Assembly: GCA_037903475.1 (NCBI GenBank)
Contig: JBAJFG010000621.1
Coordinates: 1,612,001-1,676,000, forward strand
Origin: Ancylostoma caninum
Taxonomy: Eukaryota > Nematoda > Chromadorea > Rhabditida > Ancylostomatidae
Reading direction: 5' to 3'
Length of the DNA: 64,000 nt
Numbering within the stretch: the stretch's first letter is position 1; the number at the start of each line of letters is the position of its first letter. A program made the translations under genes and the position numbers. Below the pieces are notes generated by a model that made no database searches, was not told the DNA's origin, and was given only the letters and a program-made list of their open reading frames with translations. Shown one piece after another: positions 12,914-24,032 of this stretch.

Positions 12914-14533
12914 CTGCTAATAACTGCAGAGGAAATCTCTTATAGCCACAGAATAAAAGAGCTGTCTTTGCTCTACAAGAATATTACCAAACCTCGATGT
13001 CATACTCAGTCCAAACGAAATTATGTGTTTTTTAAGTGACCGCATTTCTTCCGCACCAACCTAATATTTTGCGAGCACCTATACCATCTAATGGTACTGA
13101 AATCACGAAGGCAGTTATCGCGATAAACCCCGTGTATGAGTTCCTGCGTACTCCATACCTTCACGGGACGTAGAATTCGTATGCTTGGCTAGAGGTAAGA
13201 AAAACATGGGAGAGTAAGAGCTGACATAATTGAGAATTCACTGCTATTCACGCTAAGCTTCTGGCTAGCAGCGACCTTGGCTGTAAGCTGTTTTGTCGTT
13301 GGGTGTTTTTTCCAACTCGTTCCCTTCTAGCCATACTTTTGCTCGTAGTAGCTTCACAGTAACATATTCTAACTGGAAGTTCTTTCCACGCTTAGGATTC
13401 ACCAGCAATCGTTCAAAAGTGGTATATCTTGCTCTCTTACCTGAGAAGTTGAAATCCCTAACGATGTCGCTTCCTATGCAGAAAAAAGTTACCAAACATT
13501 CGTTACGTTCAGCCTAACTTGTGATATAAAGGGTTATGTCACAAATAGTAATAAGTAAATAATGATTACTAAAAAGGACATAGTCATGTTCGGCTGCAGC
13601 TTACGCCGTTCTCTGTTTTACATCTGCGTTATATAGCAGTGCTCTCGAGCTTTTTGTTTTCTCTCAAACCCATTGATTCCTTTTATTTTTTCGTTGCTCA
13701 TCATAGTGATCGTTAACACCACTGTTTTCTAATATAGTGTTTATGTTGATGAATTCTACTGGTACATCCATCCCTTGAAGAAGTGTTGCTTTCTATCCAT
13801 CTGGTCTACTTCGTTGGTACATGTCAGTGTCGCCTTCAAAGTGAGGCTGATGATTCTGTATGGGTGGCGTGAACCAGCTATCTCTCTGATGAGCTGTTTC
13901 GAATCCTTTACCATTGATAGCCTGTATACTCTCCCTCTCCAACTTCTTTCTGGTTGCTCTCGTAAGTCCGTTCCTCGTCAGTTCTGCTGCGCTCTCTGCT
14001 TCATGCCTTGCTCACACTCATAACACTCTGAGTCAGATGGAACCCTTTGCAGCTATTCATATCTCTTCCATGTCCAGGCACCTTGGAAGTGATGTGCGGA
14101 GGAGACTGAAAGTGGTACTCCACCCGTCAGGGTACGCATGGAACTCAGACCTTTCGCCTTGGTGTCCTTCCTCCCTTTCCATCGCTTGAAAGTGGGCCTC
14201 AGCTTAGTCTGAGCCTCACACCATGGTTATCTTGGTCATGGACTATACGTTTCGCTTGGGTTATTTTCGACTAGTGGTGCAAGCTTTGTAAGCAGTTAGC
14301 CTAGTGGATTAGATTGGTGTTGCATTTCAGCGAGGGAATCATGGTAGTTGGAGGAGCAATCCTTATCGAGTTGAGTTTAAAAAGTGTTGTTGTTGCACTC
14401 CTTCTATGTGTCCTATCGAATTTTTTCCATTATTTTTCCTATTTAACGGTTTTGACTAGTTTGTTCTCAGTTACCACGGAGTTTGATTTTTTTTATTGGA
14501 ACACCACGAGTGTATTTATAAATAAATAAATAA
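12914..14533. other. No gene recognised; left flank of the inverted duplication
   Basis: Several short overlapping frames are present (13,265-13,495 minus; 13,775-14,189 plus), none with a family signature. A TAAA microsatellite at about 14,515-14,535 abuts the outer edge of the left inverted-repeat arm. Confidence 0.3.
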
Positions 14534-14688
14534 ATATCACAGAGACTATTTCCGCGCAACTGCTGCATCTTCTCGAGCCTTGTAAGCGGGCACATCGTCC
14601 ACCTGGAGCACAGGCAGATTCGTTCGAGAGTGAAATTTGAGCCATGATTCGACTTTTTTGATCGACACATCGGTTGTTTTTGATTTTT

Positions 14689-14865
14689 TTACAAGTCCAC
14701 GAAAACCAAAGACAATTTGTCCTCGCTCATTATGAAGGCGTTGCTGGGAGGGTTGAAGGTCCTGGATACAACCCCGCCAGAAAAATCTGCTGTTTTACGA
14801 TCTCTGGGAACAATACCATCGTTGTGACGATTCACTGCGGCCTGAACAGCAAAGGTTTTTCTCTC
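14689..14865 (-). other. Unassigned exon-like frame, left-arm copy
   Basis: The minus frame reads ...TFAVQAAVNRHNDGIVPRD... and ends in VFVDL-stop. Codon use looks protein-like, but the opposite strand is also open, so coding status is uncertain. It is the counterpart of 28,050-28,226. Confidence 0.25.
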
Positions 14866-15077
14866 CGGAGAAGAAGAAATACAGATAACCGTTCCCTACA
14901 TAGAGGATCAGCAGTTCCCTGCAATGACCCAGCCTCTCCACCATTTTCGCAAACGTGAGACATGCAAAGTTGTAGACTTTGTAGCTCTCAATGTTCAGTG
15001 TTCGTGCACAATTGTTCTCACTGAATCTAATCTGGATCTCCCTGGAAAATCTCCTTCTCGAGAGCTTGGGTCAGCCT

Positions 15078-15211
15078 TCAGTTTGCTTCTTTCTTCGTTC
15101 GGATCTCATCAACGTTGGCTTTCAGAACGGGAGTGGCTGGAACACCTCCAGCGACGACGGCCGGCAATTCGGTTAGTTGTTCTGAATAGGGAGACAGTGC
15201 GTCGAACAGTT
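15078..15211 (-). other. Unassigned terminal-exon-like frame, left-arm copy
   Basis: After an acceptor-like CTCTAG the minus strand encodes 43 residues with a proline/alanine/valine-rich core (TELPAVVAGGVPATPVLKAN) and a TGA. No family recognised. It has the same location and orientation relative to the secreted-protein gene as its copy in the right arm (27,704-27,837). Confidence 0.3.
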
Positions 15212-16264
15212 CTAGAGCGTCCTTTTGTCCACTTTTTGTCCATAGTCTTTACATCGACACAGTGGGAGTCTTCGAATATTTTTTTTCTCGCTGCATTAGT
15301 GTGAGTGTTGATCACGAACTTTATATTCATATATTTTGTACAACGACGCAAATTTTGTAGAGCCAGAACATGAACCTAGAAACTGTACCTGTTCTTTGCA
15401 GAAGAACATTCTCAACTTTCTCGGCAATGGTGTTTATCAAAAACCGAGAAGATCAGTGTCGTCTGGGTCGGTGGCAAACCAACCGCAATGTTGGCATCAT
15501 AGTAGAAAACATGGTGGCACCTGTGCCTATGACATCGAAACTTCAGCTGCAAATAGGCGTAAGATACCCTGTATACATGTATAAATATATGTAACCATCA
15601 TGACTAACAGCTCAAAATAATTCCAATGTATTCCAAAAACACAACCACTATGTCACAACCACTATGTCATGTTTCAAGGGCAGTCGAACATGGAAACTGT
15701 TATACATGTATATTTACGAAGATTTGCACTAAGAACATGAAGAATTCTACGCTGGTGAAGTCCCGTAAGCTGTGACGGTATTGTGAATCTGTGACATTGT
15801 TCGCAATTGCGGTGGCAGCGCGGTGTCGGCAAGTTCAATCGTTGGGAGCGCCCCTAGCACGCATACAGTGAAAGATTTCCATCACAAGTTGATGTGAAAA
15901 GTGGTGTTTTTTTTGGCTAGACACTCTTTTTCCTATGTGTAAAATGCCAGGTTTATTCTTGCTGCATCGGTGTGTTTCGCTCCACTCTCTGATTGATCAT
16001 TTCGTTCTCCCAATTTCTGCTCTATTCAGTGCTCTCTGAGAACGAGTGTGATCCCTTGATGAGGAATTGACTTCCAACATCCACAAATGGCGAATTTCGT
16101 CTTCTCATGTACTGCTGTTACCACAGCACCATTGTTTTTTTTTGAATCCTTTGTCATCCTGATCTCAGTATTGTTTACAAATTGTTTTAGAATGACGTCG
16201 AAACTGGTTTTTTGTTACCGAGTCTGTACCAGTTTGACCCCAGTTATCTAGAATAAGTGCCCAC

Positions 16265-16545
16265 CAGTGGCGGACGTAGGGAGGGGGCTGGGTGGGGGGG
16301 CACCTCCCCCCAAGAATGGGTCGGCAAATTTTTGGAATTACTTTACAAGACATTAAAAAAATCTTGTATTAATTTATTTTTAGTTGTTTATTTTTAATAT
16401 TATTTTTAATATAATTTTTATTAATTAATTTTTATTATTATAATTAATATTTTTATTGATTTTATTTTCCGTCTGGGTCCCCAAATCGGCGGAGACCCCA
16501 CTATTTTTTCCCACGCCCCCCGCCCACTTTCTGCGTCCGCCACTG
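16265..16545. mobile_element. hAT-type MITE, 281 bp (left-arm copy)
   Basis: Terminal inverted repeats are CAGTGGCGGACGYAG, and flanking 8-bp direct repeats are GTGCCCAC / GTGCCTAC (one mismatch). An 8-bp duplication with CAGTGGCGG ends is typical of hAT superfamily elements. The interior is AT-rich and non-coding (ATTAATTTTTATT runs). The same insertion in both arms shows that it predates the inverted duplication. Confidence 0.85.
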
Positions 16546-17424
16546 GTGCCTACTGCACACAACTGACTGGATTATTATAATGTTGCACAATGCCAAGTAG
16601 TTATGACTGAATTTCTAGTCCAAGTAATTGGTAAAGTCGATTAAAATTGAAGTGGAAAGCTATGCGTCAATGAACTTGCTCACTTCTAATCTGTCGGACA
16701 CAGATAACTTCCTGGAAGATTCGGCGATTGGACATAATTTAAGAAAGCCTTCCACACTCCTTGGTCTTTCTTCTTAATTCTTCACCCTCCATTTTATTCC
16801 GTTTTCTGCTACATTTTTGAGCACCAATGTTGTAATTAACTTGTTATCTCGAAAATGTGTGGGGATACTGAGCACAAGTAACTAGATTCGTATAATTAAA
16901 CAAAGCGCCGTAAGGGGGCTAGAGCGGTTAGAGATACGGGGCGGCACTCATAGACACCGCAATCTTGAGGCGCAGACTGTGGGGCGAAATGGCCGATTTC
17001 TATGGACGCAGACACGTTCGTTTCGGGACCCGAAATTACGTCACGGCTGGCTCTCCCGCATGCACGGGATGGTGATTTCATCACGTTCGCTGGCGGTCTC
17101 GCCGCATAGGGGTGAGGGAATGTGCACAAGCTTTCAGGCTGCACAATGTACGCAGCAGGAAAACCAGCCACTGTTGCGGCGCTGTGGCGCACTTGTAGGA
17201 AGAAATGGACGGGTGCTATGAGAGCTGCAAAGTCTCGGAATCTTCGGGAAGGCTGGACCTACGCGGTCGCCTCATCTGGTGGATGCTATTGCAGCATCCC
17301 CTGCTGAATTCTCGCGGCGATTGTGTAGTCACGACATCCGTTCGTTTCGAGAAAGCTTCTGCACTAACAAAGAGTAAAAGCCTCTAAATAGGAATACATG
17401 ACATTGTATATCCAATCAACTATA

Positions 17425-19930
17425 TGTGGATACGGGTCCTCCGATGGAGAAAGGGCCCGCCGTGGCCCACTGCTGTGGGGAACGCCATGACGTGGGTCCA
17501 GCTATGGAGAAAAGGCCCGCGAGGGCTCAATGGTGCGGGGGACGCCAGGATAAGGGTCCACCGTTGGAGAAAGGGCCCGCCGTGGCCCAGTGCTGTGGGG
17601 AACGCCAAGATACGGGTCCACCGATGGAGAAAGGGCCCGCCGTGGCCCAGTGCTGTGGGGAACGCCAAGATGGGTCCAGCTATGGAGAAAAGGCCCGCCG
17701 TGGCCCAGTGCTGTGGGGAACGCCATGACGTGGGTCCAGCTATGGAGAAAAGGCCCGCCGTGGCCCAATGTGCTGGGGGAACGCCGAGACACGGGTCCAC
17801 CGATGGAGAAAGGGCCCGCCGTGGCCCAGTGGTGCGGGGGACGCCGAGACACGGGTCCACCGATGGAGAAAGGGCCCGCCGTGGCCCAATGGTGCGGCGG
17901 ACGCCGAGACACGGGTCCACCGATGGAGAAAGGGCCCGCCGTGGCCCAATGGTGCTGCGGACGCCGAGATACGGGTCCACCGATGGAGAAAGGGCCCGCC
18001 GTGGCCCAATGGTGTGGGGAACGCCGAGAAACGGGTCCACCGATGGAGAAAGGGCCCGCCGTGGCCCAGTGCTGTGGGGAACGCCGTGACGTGGGCAGAT
18101 ATGGAGAAAGGGCCCGCCGTGGCCCAATGGTGCTGCGGACGCCGAGATACGGGTCCACCGATGGAGAAAGGGCCCGCCGTGGCCCAATGGTGTGGGAAAC
18201 GCCGAGAAACGGGTCCACCGATGGAGAAAGGGCCCGCCGTGGCCCAGTGCTGTGGGGAACGCCAAGATACGGGTCCACCGATGGAGAAAGGGCCCGCCGT
18301 GGCCCAGTGCTGTGGGGAACGCCGTGACGTGGGCAGATATGGAGAAAAGGCCCGCCGTGGCCCAATGGTGCGGCGGACGCCGAGATACGGATCCATCGAT
18401 GGAGAAAGACCCGCCAGGGCCCATTGGTGCGGGGGACGCCAGGATACGGGTCCTCCGATGGAGAAAAGGCCCGCCGTTGCCCAATGGTGTGGGGAAAGCC
18501 GAGAAACGGGTCCACCGATGGAGAAAGGGCCCGCCGTGGCCCAGTGCTGTGGGGAACGCCGTGACGTGGGCAGATATGGAGAAAAGGCCCGCCGTGTCCC
18601 AATGGTGCGGCGGACGCCGAGATACGGATCCATCGATGGAGAAAGACCCGCCAGGGCCCATTGGTGCGGGGGACGCCAGGATACGGGTCCTCCGATGGAG
18701 AAAAGGCCCGCCGTTGCCCAATGGTGTGGGGAAAGCCGAGAAACGGGTCCACCGATGGAGAAAGGGCCCGCCGTGGCCCACTGCTGTGGGGAACGCCAAG
18801 ATACGGGTCCACCGATGGAGAAAGGGCCCGCCGTGGCCCAATGGTGTGGGGAACGCCGTGACGTGGGCAGATATGGAGAAAGGGCCCGCCGTGGCCCAAT
18901 GGTGCTGCGGACGCCGAGATACGGGTCCACCGATGGAGAAAGGGCCCGCCGTGGCCCAGTGCTGTGGGGAACGCCATGAGGTGGGTCCAGCTATGGAGAA
19001 AAGGCCCGCCGTGGCCCAGTGCTGTGGGGAACGCCGTGACGTGGGCAGATATGGAGAAAAGGCCCGCGAGGGCTCATTGGTGCGGGGAACGCCAAGAAAC
19101 GGCTCCACCGATGGAGAAAGGGCCCGCCGTGGCCCAGTGCTGTGGGGAACGCCAAGATACGGGTCCACCGATGGAGAAAGGGCCCGCCGTGGCCCAGTGC
19201 CACGCCGATGGAGAAAAAGGGCCCGCCGTGGCCCAGTGCTGTGGGGAACGCCGAAGATGGAGAAAAGGCGGGTCCGCCGACCGGGTCCATGGAGAAAGGG
19301 CCCGCCGTGGCCCAGTGGTGTGGGGGACGCCAGGATACGGGTCCACCGATGGAGAAAAGGCCCGCCGTGGCCCACGCCAGGATACGGGTCCACCGATGGA
19401 GAAAGGGCCCGCCGTGGCCCAATGGTGCGGCGGACGCCGAGATACGGGTCCACCGATGGAGAAAGGGCCCGCCGCAGCCCAGTGCCGTGAGGAACGCCAA
19501 GATACGGGGCCACCGATGGAGAAAGGGCCCGCCGTGGCCCAGTGCTGTGGGGAACGCCATGACGGACGTGGGTCCAGCTATGGAGAAAGGGCCCGACGTG
19601 GCCCAGTGCTGTGGGGAACGCCAAGAAATGGATCCACCGATGGAGAAAGGCCCGCGAGGGCTCAATGGTGCGGGGGACGTCAGGATACGGGTCCACCGAT
19701 GAAGAAAGGGCCCGCCGTGGCCCAATGGTGCGGGGGACGCCGAGACACGGGTCCACCGATGGAGAAAGGGCCCGCCGTGGCCCAATGGTGCGGCGGACGC
19801 CGAGACACGGGTCCACCGATGGAGAAAGGGCCCGACGTGGCCCAATGGTGCGGCGGACGCCGAGATACGTGTCCACCGATGGAGAAAGGCCCGCCAGGGC
19901 CCAATGGTGTGGAGAACGTCAGGATACGGG
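17425..19930 (+). repeat. 60-bp GC-rich minisatellite array, about 40 units
   Basis: The unit contains ACGGGTCCACCGATGGAGAA followed by AGGGCCCGCCGTGGCCCA and a variable GTGCTGTGGGGAACGCC segment. The period is 60 bp with shorter variants (for example GTGACGTGGGCAGATATGG). A higher-order copy of about 237 bp repeats at 18,324-18,560 and 18,561-18,797. Because 60 is divisible by three, long frames stay open in several phases on both strands (up to 818 codons on minus). These are artefacts of the repeat rather than genes. Confidence 0.95.
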
Positions 19931-20360
19931 TTCATTTTAGTCCGATAGTGTTGAGAATGCCAGGATGCGAACCCGCCCCTGGAGAACGGATCCGGCTTGC
20001 CCTAACTGTGAGGAAGGCGCCAGAATGTGGGCGCTCTGATGGAGGAAGGGCCGCCGTGGCTCAATAGTATGGATAACACCAAGATACGGGTCCGCCAATA
20101 TAGGATTGGTCCGCTGTGACTCAGTAAAGTGGAGGATACCAGGATACGGTTCAGGCCTAATAGTGAAGATGGCGCCAGAATAGGGGTCCACCGATGGAGG
20201 AAAGTCCGCTGCGGCCCAGTAGTGTGGAAAACACTCGGATACGATTTCGCTTTGTCCAATAGTGTGGGGAACGGCAGGATACATTTCCGCCGATGGAGAA
20301 CGCGTCTGCGTTGGCCCGATAGTGAGGAATACGCACGAATACGCCATACGATGGGGAACG
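19931..20360 (+). repeat. Degenerate edge of the minisatellite
   Basis: Units of roughly 55-60 bp are still recognisable by GGATACG, TCCGCC/TCCACC and TGTGGGGAA words, but have diverged strongly from one another. Older, decayed units at an array edge beside homogeneous units inside are usual for arrays that turn over by unequal exchange or slippage. Confidence 0.75.
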
Positions 20361-20507
20361 AACTTCTCATTCTCATACTCAACTCATAAGGAGGACTTCA
20401 TGTTTGGGCCCATTGGAAGATTGATTCTGCTTCTCTATCGATTTTCTAGAGATTTGGCAAGTGTGAAGCGTTTGCACATGTCCCAAGTGGCTGCCCCACC
20501 CCACTTT

Positions 20508-20530
20508 CTAGCGTCCCGAAGGGGCGCTAG
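20508..20530 (+). repeat. Terminal hairpin of the composite insertion
   Basis: CTAGCGTCCC-GAA-GGGGCGCTAG forms a 10-bp stem (one T-G pair) with a three-base loop exactly at the insertion edge. The preceding 50 bp (AAGTGGCTGCCCCACCCCAC) is shared with 37,330-37,405 on the other strand, which has the same hairpin. Confidence 0.8.
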
Positions 20531-20743
20531 ATTCGTATAATGTTGCGTAACGAAATTAGTTACGAGTATTTCTCGTTCAAAGAATCATAGTGTCTCCAAA
20601 TGTGGCTTTGTTCACATCCTTTTGAAAAATTTATTCTGATATGTCAAAAGAGACAAAATAATAATCTGCTACTAAAGCAATTAATGAACTAAACAAACAC
20701 GACTATCGTCTCGGGCTTCGCACTAAAATTTCATGAGGCGTCA

Positions 20744-21967
20744 TTAGTTCCTCTTTGCATGTTTTTTATGCTTTCGGACCGTCTTCTTTGCGGCCAACTT
20801 TCGCTTCTTGAGTGCCTTCGCAGCCAGCTTTCGGTTTTTGTGTGCTTTTGCCGCAAGCTTTCGCTTCTTGTATGGGAAACCCATGCCCATGCCTTCATCA
20901 CCGAAGTGTCCACCCTCTAAAAAATATATCAGTTGGCGGCATGTGTCCCAATAACACTTTCAGGGCAATTAGTTACCGCTGTGGAAGGCATCGGCGTGAT
21001 GGAAGAGTTCAATGGGGTGGTGGTCGTGCTCATGCTGAAAATACAGAGGAAAGTAGACTTTCAGAAAATAATCATATAAAAGATGGGCATGTACGATTTC
21101 CAACGTTCCAACTCACAACATCTACCATTGGCGCAGCGTGAGCAACCATAGGAACATGCGCAACGGTGGGAACATGGGCTACTGTGGGGACATGCTCAAC
21201 CGTAGGAACATGGGCCACCGTTGGAACATGGGCAACCGCAGGGACCTCCTTGACCGCAGGTACTTCCTTAACGGCGGGTACTTCCGCAACTGCGGGCACC
21301 TCTGCAACGACTGGTTCCTCTGAAAGAAAAGAGTGGTTTTTGTGGTGTTCAGTCTGTGAAGCTCTTTTGAAGTGTAGACCTAGGAGCGAAGGAAACTGTA
21401 AAAATGTTGAAAACTAGAGTTTCTTATGTTCAGAATGACCAGTGGGTTTTGAAAATAGAATAGTTGTTTCTTTCACGCATTTCAACTGTCATATACCATT
21501 TTCATGAAGCACCGTGACCACTTCCATGAAGAACGTTATAATATAAATTCACTAGACGTAATTTTTTAGACAACGTCACAGGCAATGTTCTTCATATCCG
21601 AGTGTGATCAAACAATCCTAAGGTAGTAGACAACTGAGAAAAAAATGCCAACGAAGTTTCACAAACCGTGATGGATGTGCTCGAAGCTTGCAGTGGACCT
21701 GCAATTTCAAGCCTTTAATTATTATTATTAACTAGCGAGTGACAAGCACGTTCGAAAAAGTGTCAAGACTGAGATAGAATATGGTTCCCAATGAACAGAA
21801 AGACTGCTTGTTGACATGAAGAAATTTCGAACTCAATCCGACTGTTATTAAACAAGGCAGAAAAAGTAAATCTCGAGTGGAGCGGTCTGTTGGTTATCGT
21901 CGCTCTTGTCTTATACATACCTTTGAATGAAGACGGCGAAAGAAAAGAGAAGGTAGAAGCGGTTCAT
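20744..21967 (-). CDS. Secreted Val-Pro-repeat, His-rich, Lys-rich protein (left-arm copy)
   Basis: Mirror copy of the gene at 24,604-25,828. Exons in coding order: 21921-21967, 21667-21698, 21117-21319, 20977-21034, 20744-20916. Frames and splice sites are intact, and the predicted protein is the same 170 aa. The presumptive trans-splice acceptor before the ATG is CGTAG here and CGCAG in the other copy. A TATTTATAC (TATAAATA on minus) sits at 22,002-22,010, and a minus AATAAA lies at 20,630-20,635. The 3.6-kb insertion begins only about 90 bp downstream of this poly(A) signal, so transcript ends may differ between copies. Function unknown. Confidence 0.75.
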
Positions 21968-22920
21968 GTCTACGAATGATGTTACTTCTCCAACGAGCAA
22001 GTATTTATACTCCAACAGTGCCTTCCAATTTGAGCAATTTTGGTGAAAAACCTCATGCAAACCTGAAATTCATTTTCTATTTGGTTCTTATTGCGCGAGT
22101 TAGCTTTCTCTGCTTACGCAATATTCATTCTATTGTGAAACGAGAGTACAATTGCTGTCAAGTGCTGTGCTGGGTGTTGCGAAAAAGGGGAGCACTTCCG
22201 AACTTTGTACTCCCGAATTGCTAATTATGACAACAAGATGAGAACACTTAAGCACTTCGTCTTCCGAATACCTTCATATAGAGTTGAACTAAAATATATC
22301 AGATGTTCATCAACGGATCTCCCCCAAACAATGAATCCCAGCCGGTTAGTCGCGAGGCTATGTGACCCATCTCCATGTGGCGGATAAAGGGCTAATCGTG
22401 GACCAAACGCAACCTTTGTACTGAGACATGGGTCCATTCAGAGAATAATTCGCTGTCTCTGCCGTGTCAAAGAGCAGACCCTTTTTTAGCGCGTGGTTAT
22501 GTTCGTGAATGGGTGCGCGCGTATGTTTGCTTATCTACAGACATCTTCCTGACCAAAAGCACTGCATTCGTGTAACTGAGAGGTACAAGCGAGGCTGTTC
22601 TAAGTTGGCTCCAACAATTAAGCCTCGCCACCCACTCCTGGAAAGCTAATTTCCTGTTGAAATCCTGTCCCAGCCCCTTCTGGAAGAGAGCCCAGCAAGC
22701 TGTTCCCTGTGGATTTCAATTTTGGGCTACATATATCAATAATAAAGAGTGTTACTTCAAACCCGGAGAAGTCACTGCTACAACAGCTTTAACGAGAACA
22801 TCTAGCTGCCTAAAATGAGAGGGACTATGATGACGGTCTGCGTCTTCAAAGCACACGCTCTTGATTAGTATGCTTCTATCGAATGTCCAGTGATGCAGGC
22901 CAGGAAGCGTATGTTGGTCA

Positions 22921-23442
22921 TTAGCGGGCCAAGTAGCAACTGGCGACTGAGAAGATGTGGTTCAATGAAAACCTTGACACTGCTCGCTCGCATACGCTCC
23001 AACACCAAGCCAAGAGAAAGTCGAAATTGAGGCTTTCGATACGGACTTGAAGAAGTTCTACAGGGAAGACCAGACATTCTAGGAAAGGAAGAAGATCGTT
23101 TGTTAATGACAGACATTCATTTTTATTGTTCATCCCTGGATTTCTGGTGGAAATCCAGGCTGCTTCCAGCGCCTTCCTAGCCGAAATGTCGTCGTGTGCC
23201 AGTATCTTGCACTTGATATCAAAATCGTTGCACCTCTGCTCTTCAACCTTGTGGGGCCTCTGGCCCATGACGAGTTCTCGAGTCTGAGAAATGTATCTGC
23301 TAGACCACTTAAATATGTTGCATTTCAAACATTCGTGAATGAGGCTCAGCATGCGCGGTCTACTCAAACCAAAGATGTCTATGTTCCGAGCTTGTTTGTC
23401 TGACAGTTCTGACAAGGCGTACAGCTTTAATGTTCTGTTCAT
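22921..23442 (-). pseudogene. Penelope-like element fragment (C-terminal part of GIY-YIG region)
   Basis: The minus frame includes RCNDFDIKCKILAHDD, then ARKALEAAWISTRNPGMN and CLSLTNDLLPF. This pattern is the tail of the GIY-YIG endonuclease domain found in Penelope-like retroelements, where a glutamate-rich helix follows the catalytic strands. The catalytic GIY and YIG motifs are not in this piece. It is a decayed 3' fragment. About 65 bp of it (around CAACGATTTTGAYATCAAGT) is an inverted match to 23,955-24,000. Confidence 0.65.
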
Positions 23443-23714
23443 TCGTATACAATGATGTGATGTCGAACGATTCCACTACACCGCGTTGGTCAAACTGTGC
23501 GTTGTGCAGGTGTTGAAGAAAGTGTTACGTGTTAGACGAATACGAGAAAATTCTGGCGAGCAATTAATTGGCTTACAATTTTGTTAGGAAACCAGGAGAT
23601 TCGATCGGTGGGTCTGCTAATTATAGGCCGTATTTTGAACACCTCTGCCGTAATGGAATGCATTTCTTGCGTAGAGATTTTGTGGATCTTCACCAACTAT
23701 AGAAGACTGGACAA

Positions 23715-24032
23715 TTGTGTTTATCCAGTTTTAGTCTGCTGACAAACCGTTCATCTAGTCCTGCAGACTTTCCAACGCTGATCCACGTACCGTTCAATCC
23801 CCAACAATGGGCAAGGAAGTGTTTTGCTTCTCACGGCCTCTACATAGGTGAAACTGGAAGGGCACTGAGCGTGCGCTTCAGGGAACATATGGCCACCAAG
23901 AAACGAGGGAACTTGACATCACCGCTAGGGCGCCGTGAGGTTGAAGCGCATGGGAGCAACGATTTTGACATCAAGTGCAAGATACTGGTGCACGTAGTGC
24001 AAGATACTGGCGCACGGCGTTTGACCTCTTAA
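23715..24032 (+). pseudogene. Penelope-like element fragment with GIY-YIG core
   Basis: The plus frame contains CFASHGLYIGETGRALSVRF then REHM, the YIG...R...E/H core of the GIY-YIG nuclease carried by Penelope-like elements, followed by SNDFDIKCKILVH and a stop. It sits head to head with the minus fragment at 22,921-23,442. No reverse-transcriptase motifs were found nearby, so this is a truncated relic. Confidence 0.7.

Larger units (their letters stand above)
16897..20526 (+). mobile_element. 3.6-kb composite insertion splitting the left arm
   Basis: Comparison with the intact right arm gives the empty site. CTAGATTCGTATAAT lies at 16,882-16,896 and again at 20,527-20,541, while the right arm has it once near 26,031-26,045. 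The insert has a 5' part with a tRNA-like A-box (about 16,919-16,934, CTAGAGCGGTTAGAG), a GC-rich 60-bp minisatellite, a degenerate minisatellite portion and a unique 3' end closed by a hairpin (20,508-20,530). No protein domain was found. A 15-bp direct repeat fits target-primed retroposition, but the class is unknown. Confidence 0.8.
14534..22190 (+). repeat. Left arm of a large inverted duplication (interrupted)
   Basis: This stretch, without the insertion at 16,897-20,526, is the reverse complement of 24,399-28,381. Outer coordinates pair as x+y=42,915 and inner ones as about 46,572. Frames translate identically or with single changes in the two arms (for example Lys versus Gln near 15,230/27,680). 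A 14-bp unit (CAACCACTATGTCA) is doubled at about 15,644-15,673 in this arm only. Similarity fades beyond ATATCAC on the outside and near GCGAAAAAG on the inside. Confidence 0.95.

Noticed and set aside
16905..17040. Functional tRNA gene at the start of the insertion
   Set aside because: Only an A-box-like CTAGAGCGGTTAGAG is convincing. The B-box candidate is about 100 bp away and no cloverleaf forms.
17420..19876. 818-codon minus-strand open frame plus several 200-490-codon frames on both strands
   Set aside because: They are produced by a GC-rich repeat whose period (60) is divisible by three. All phases stay open, and there is no start context, splice structure or non-repeat portion.
17425..19930. 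CRISPR-like array of repeats and spacers
   Set aside because: Units are contiguous tandem copies without unique spacers, in a eukaryotic genome.
16897..20526. Helitron interpretation of the insertion (hairpin near the 3' end and terminal CTAG)
   Set aside because: Helitrons insert between A and T without target duplication, but a 15-bp direct repeat flanks this insert. The 5' end does not start TC and the hairpin overlaps the terminus.
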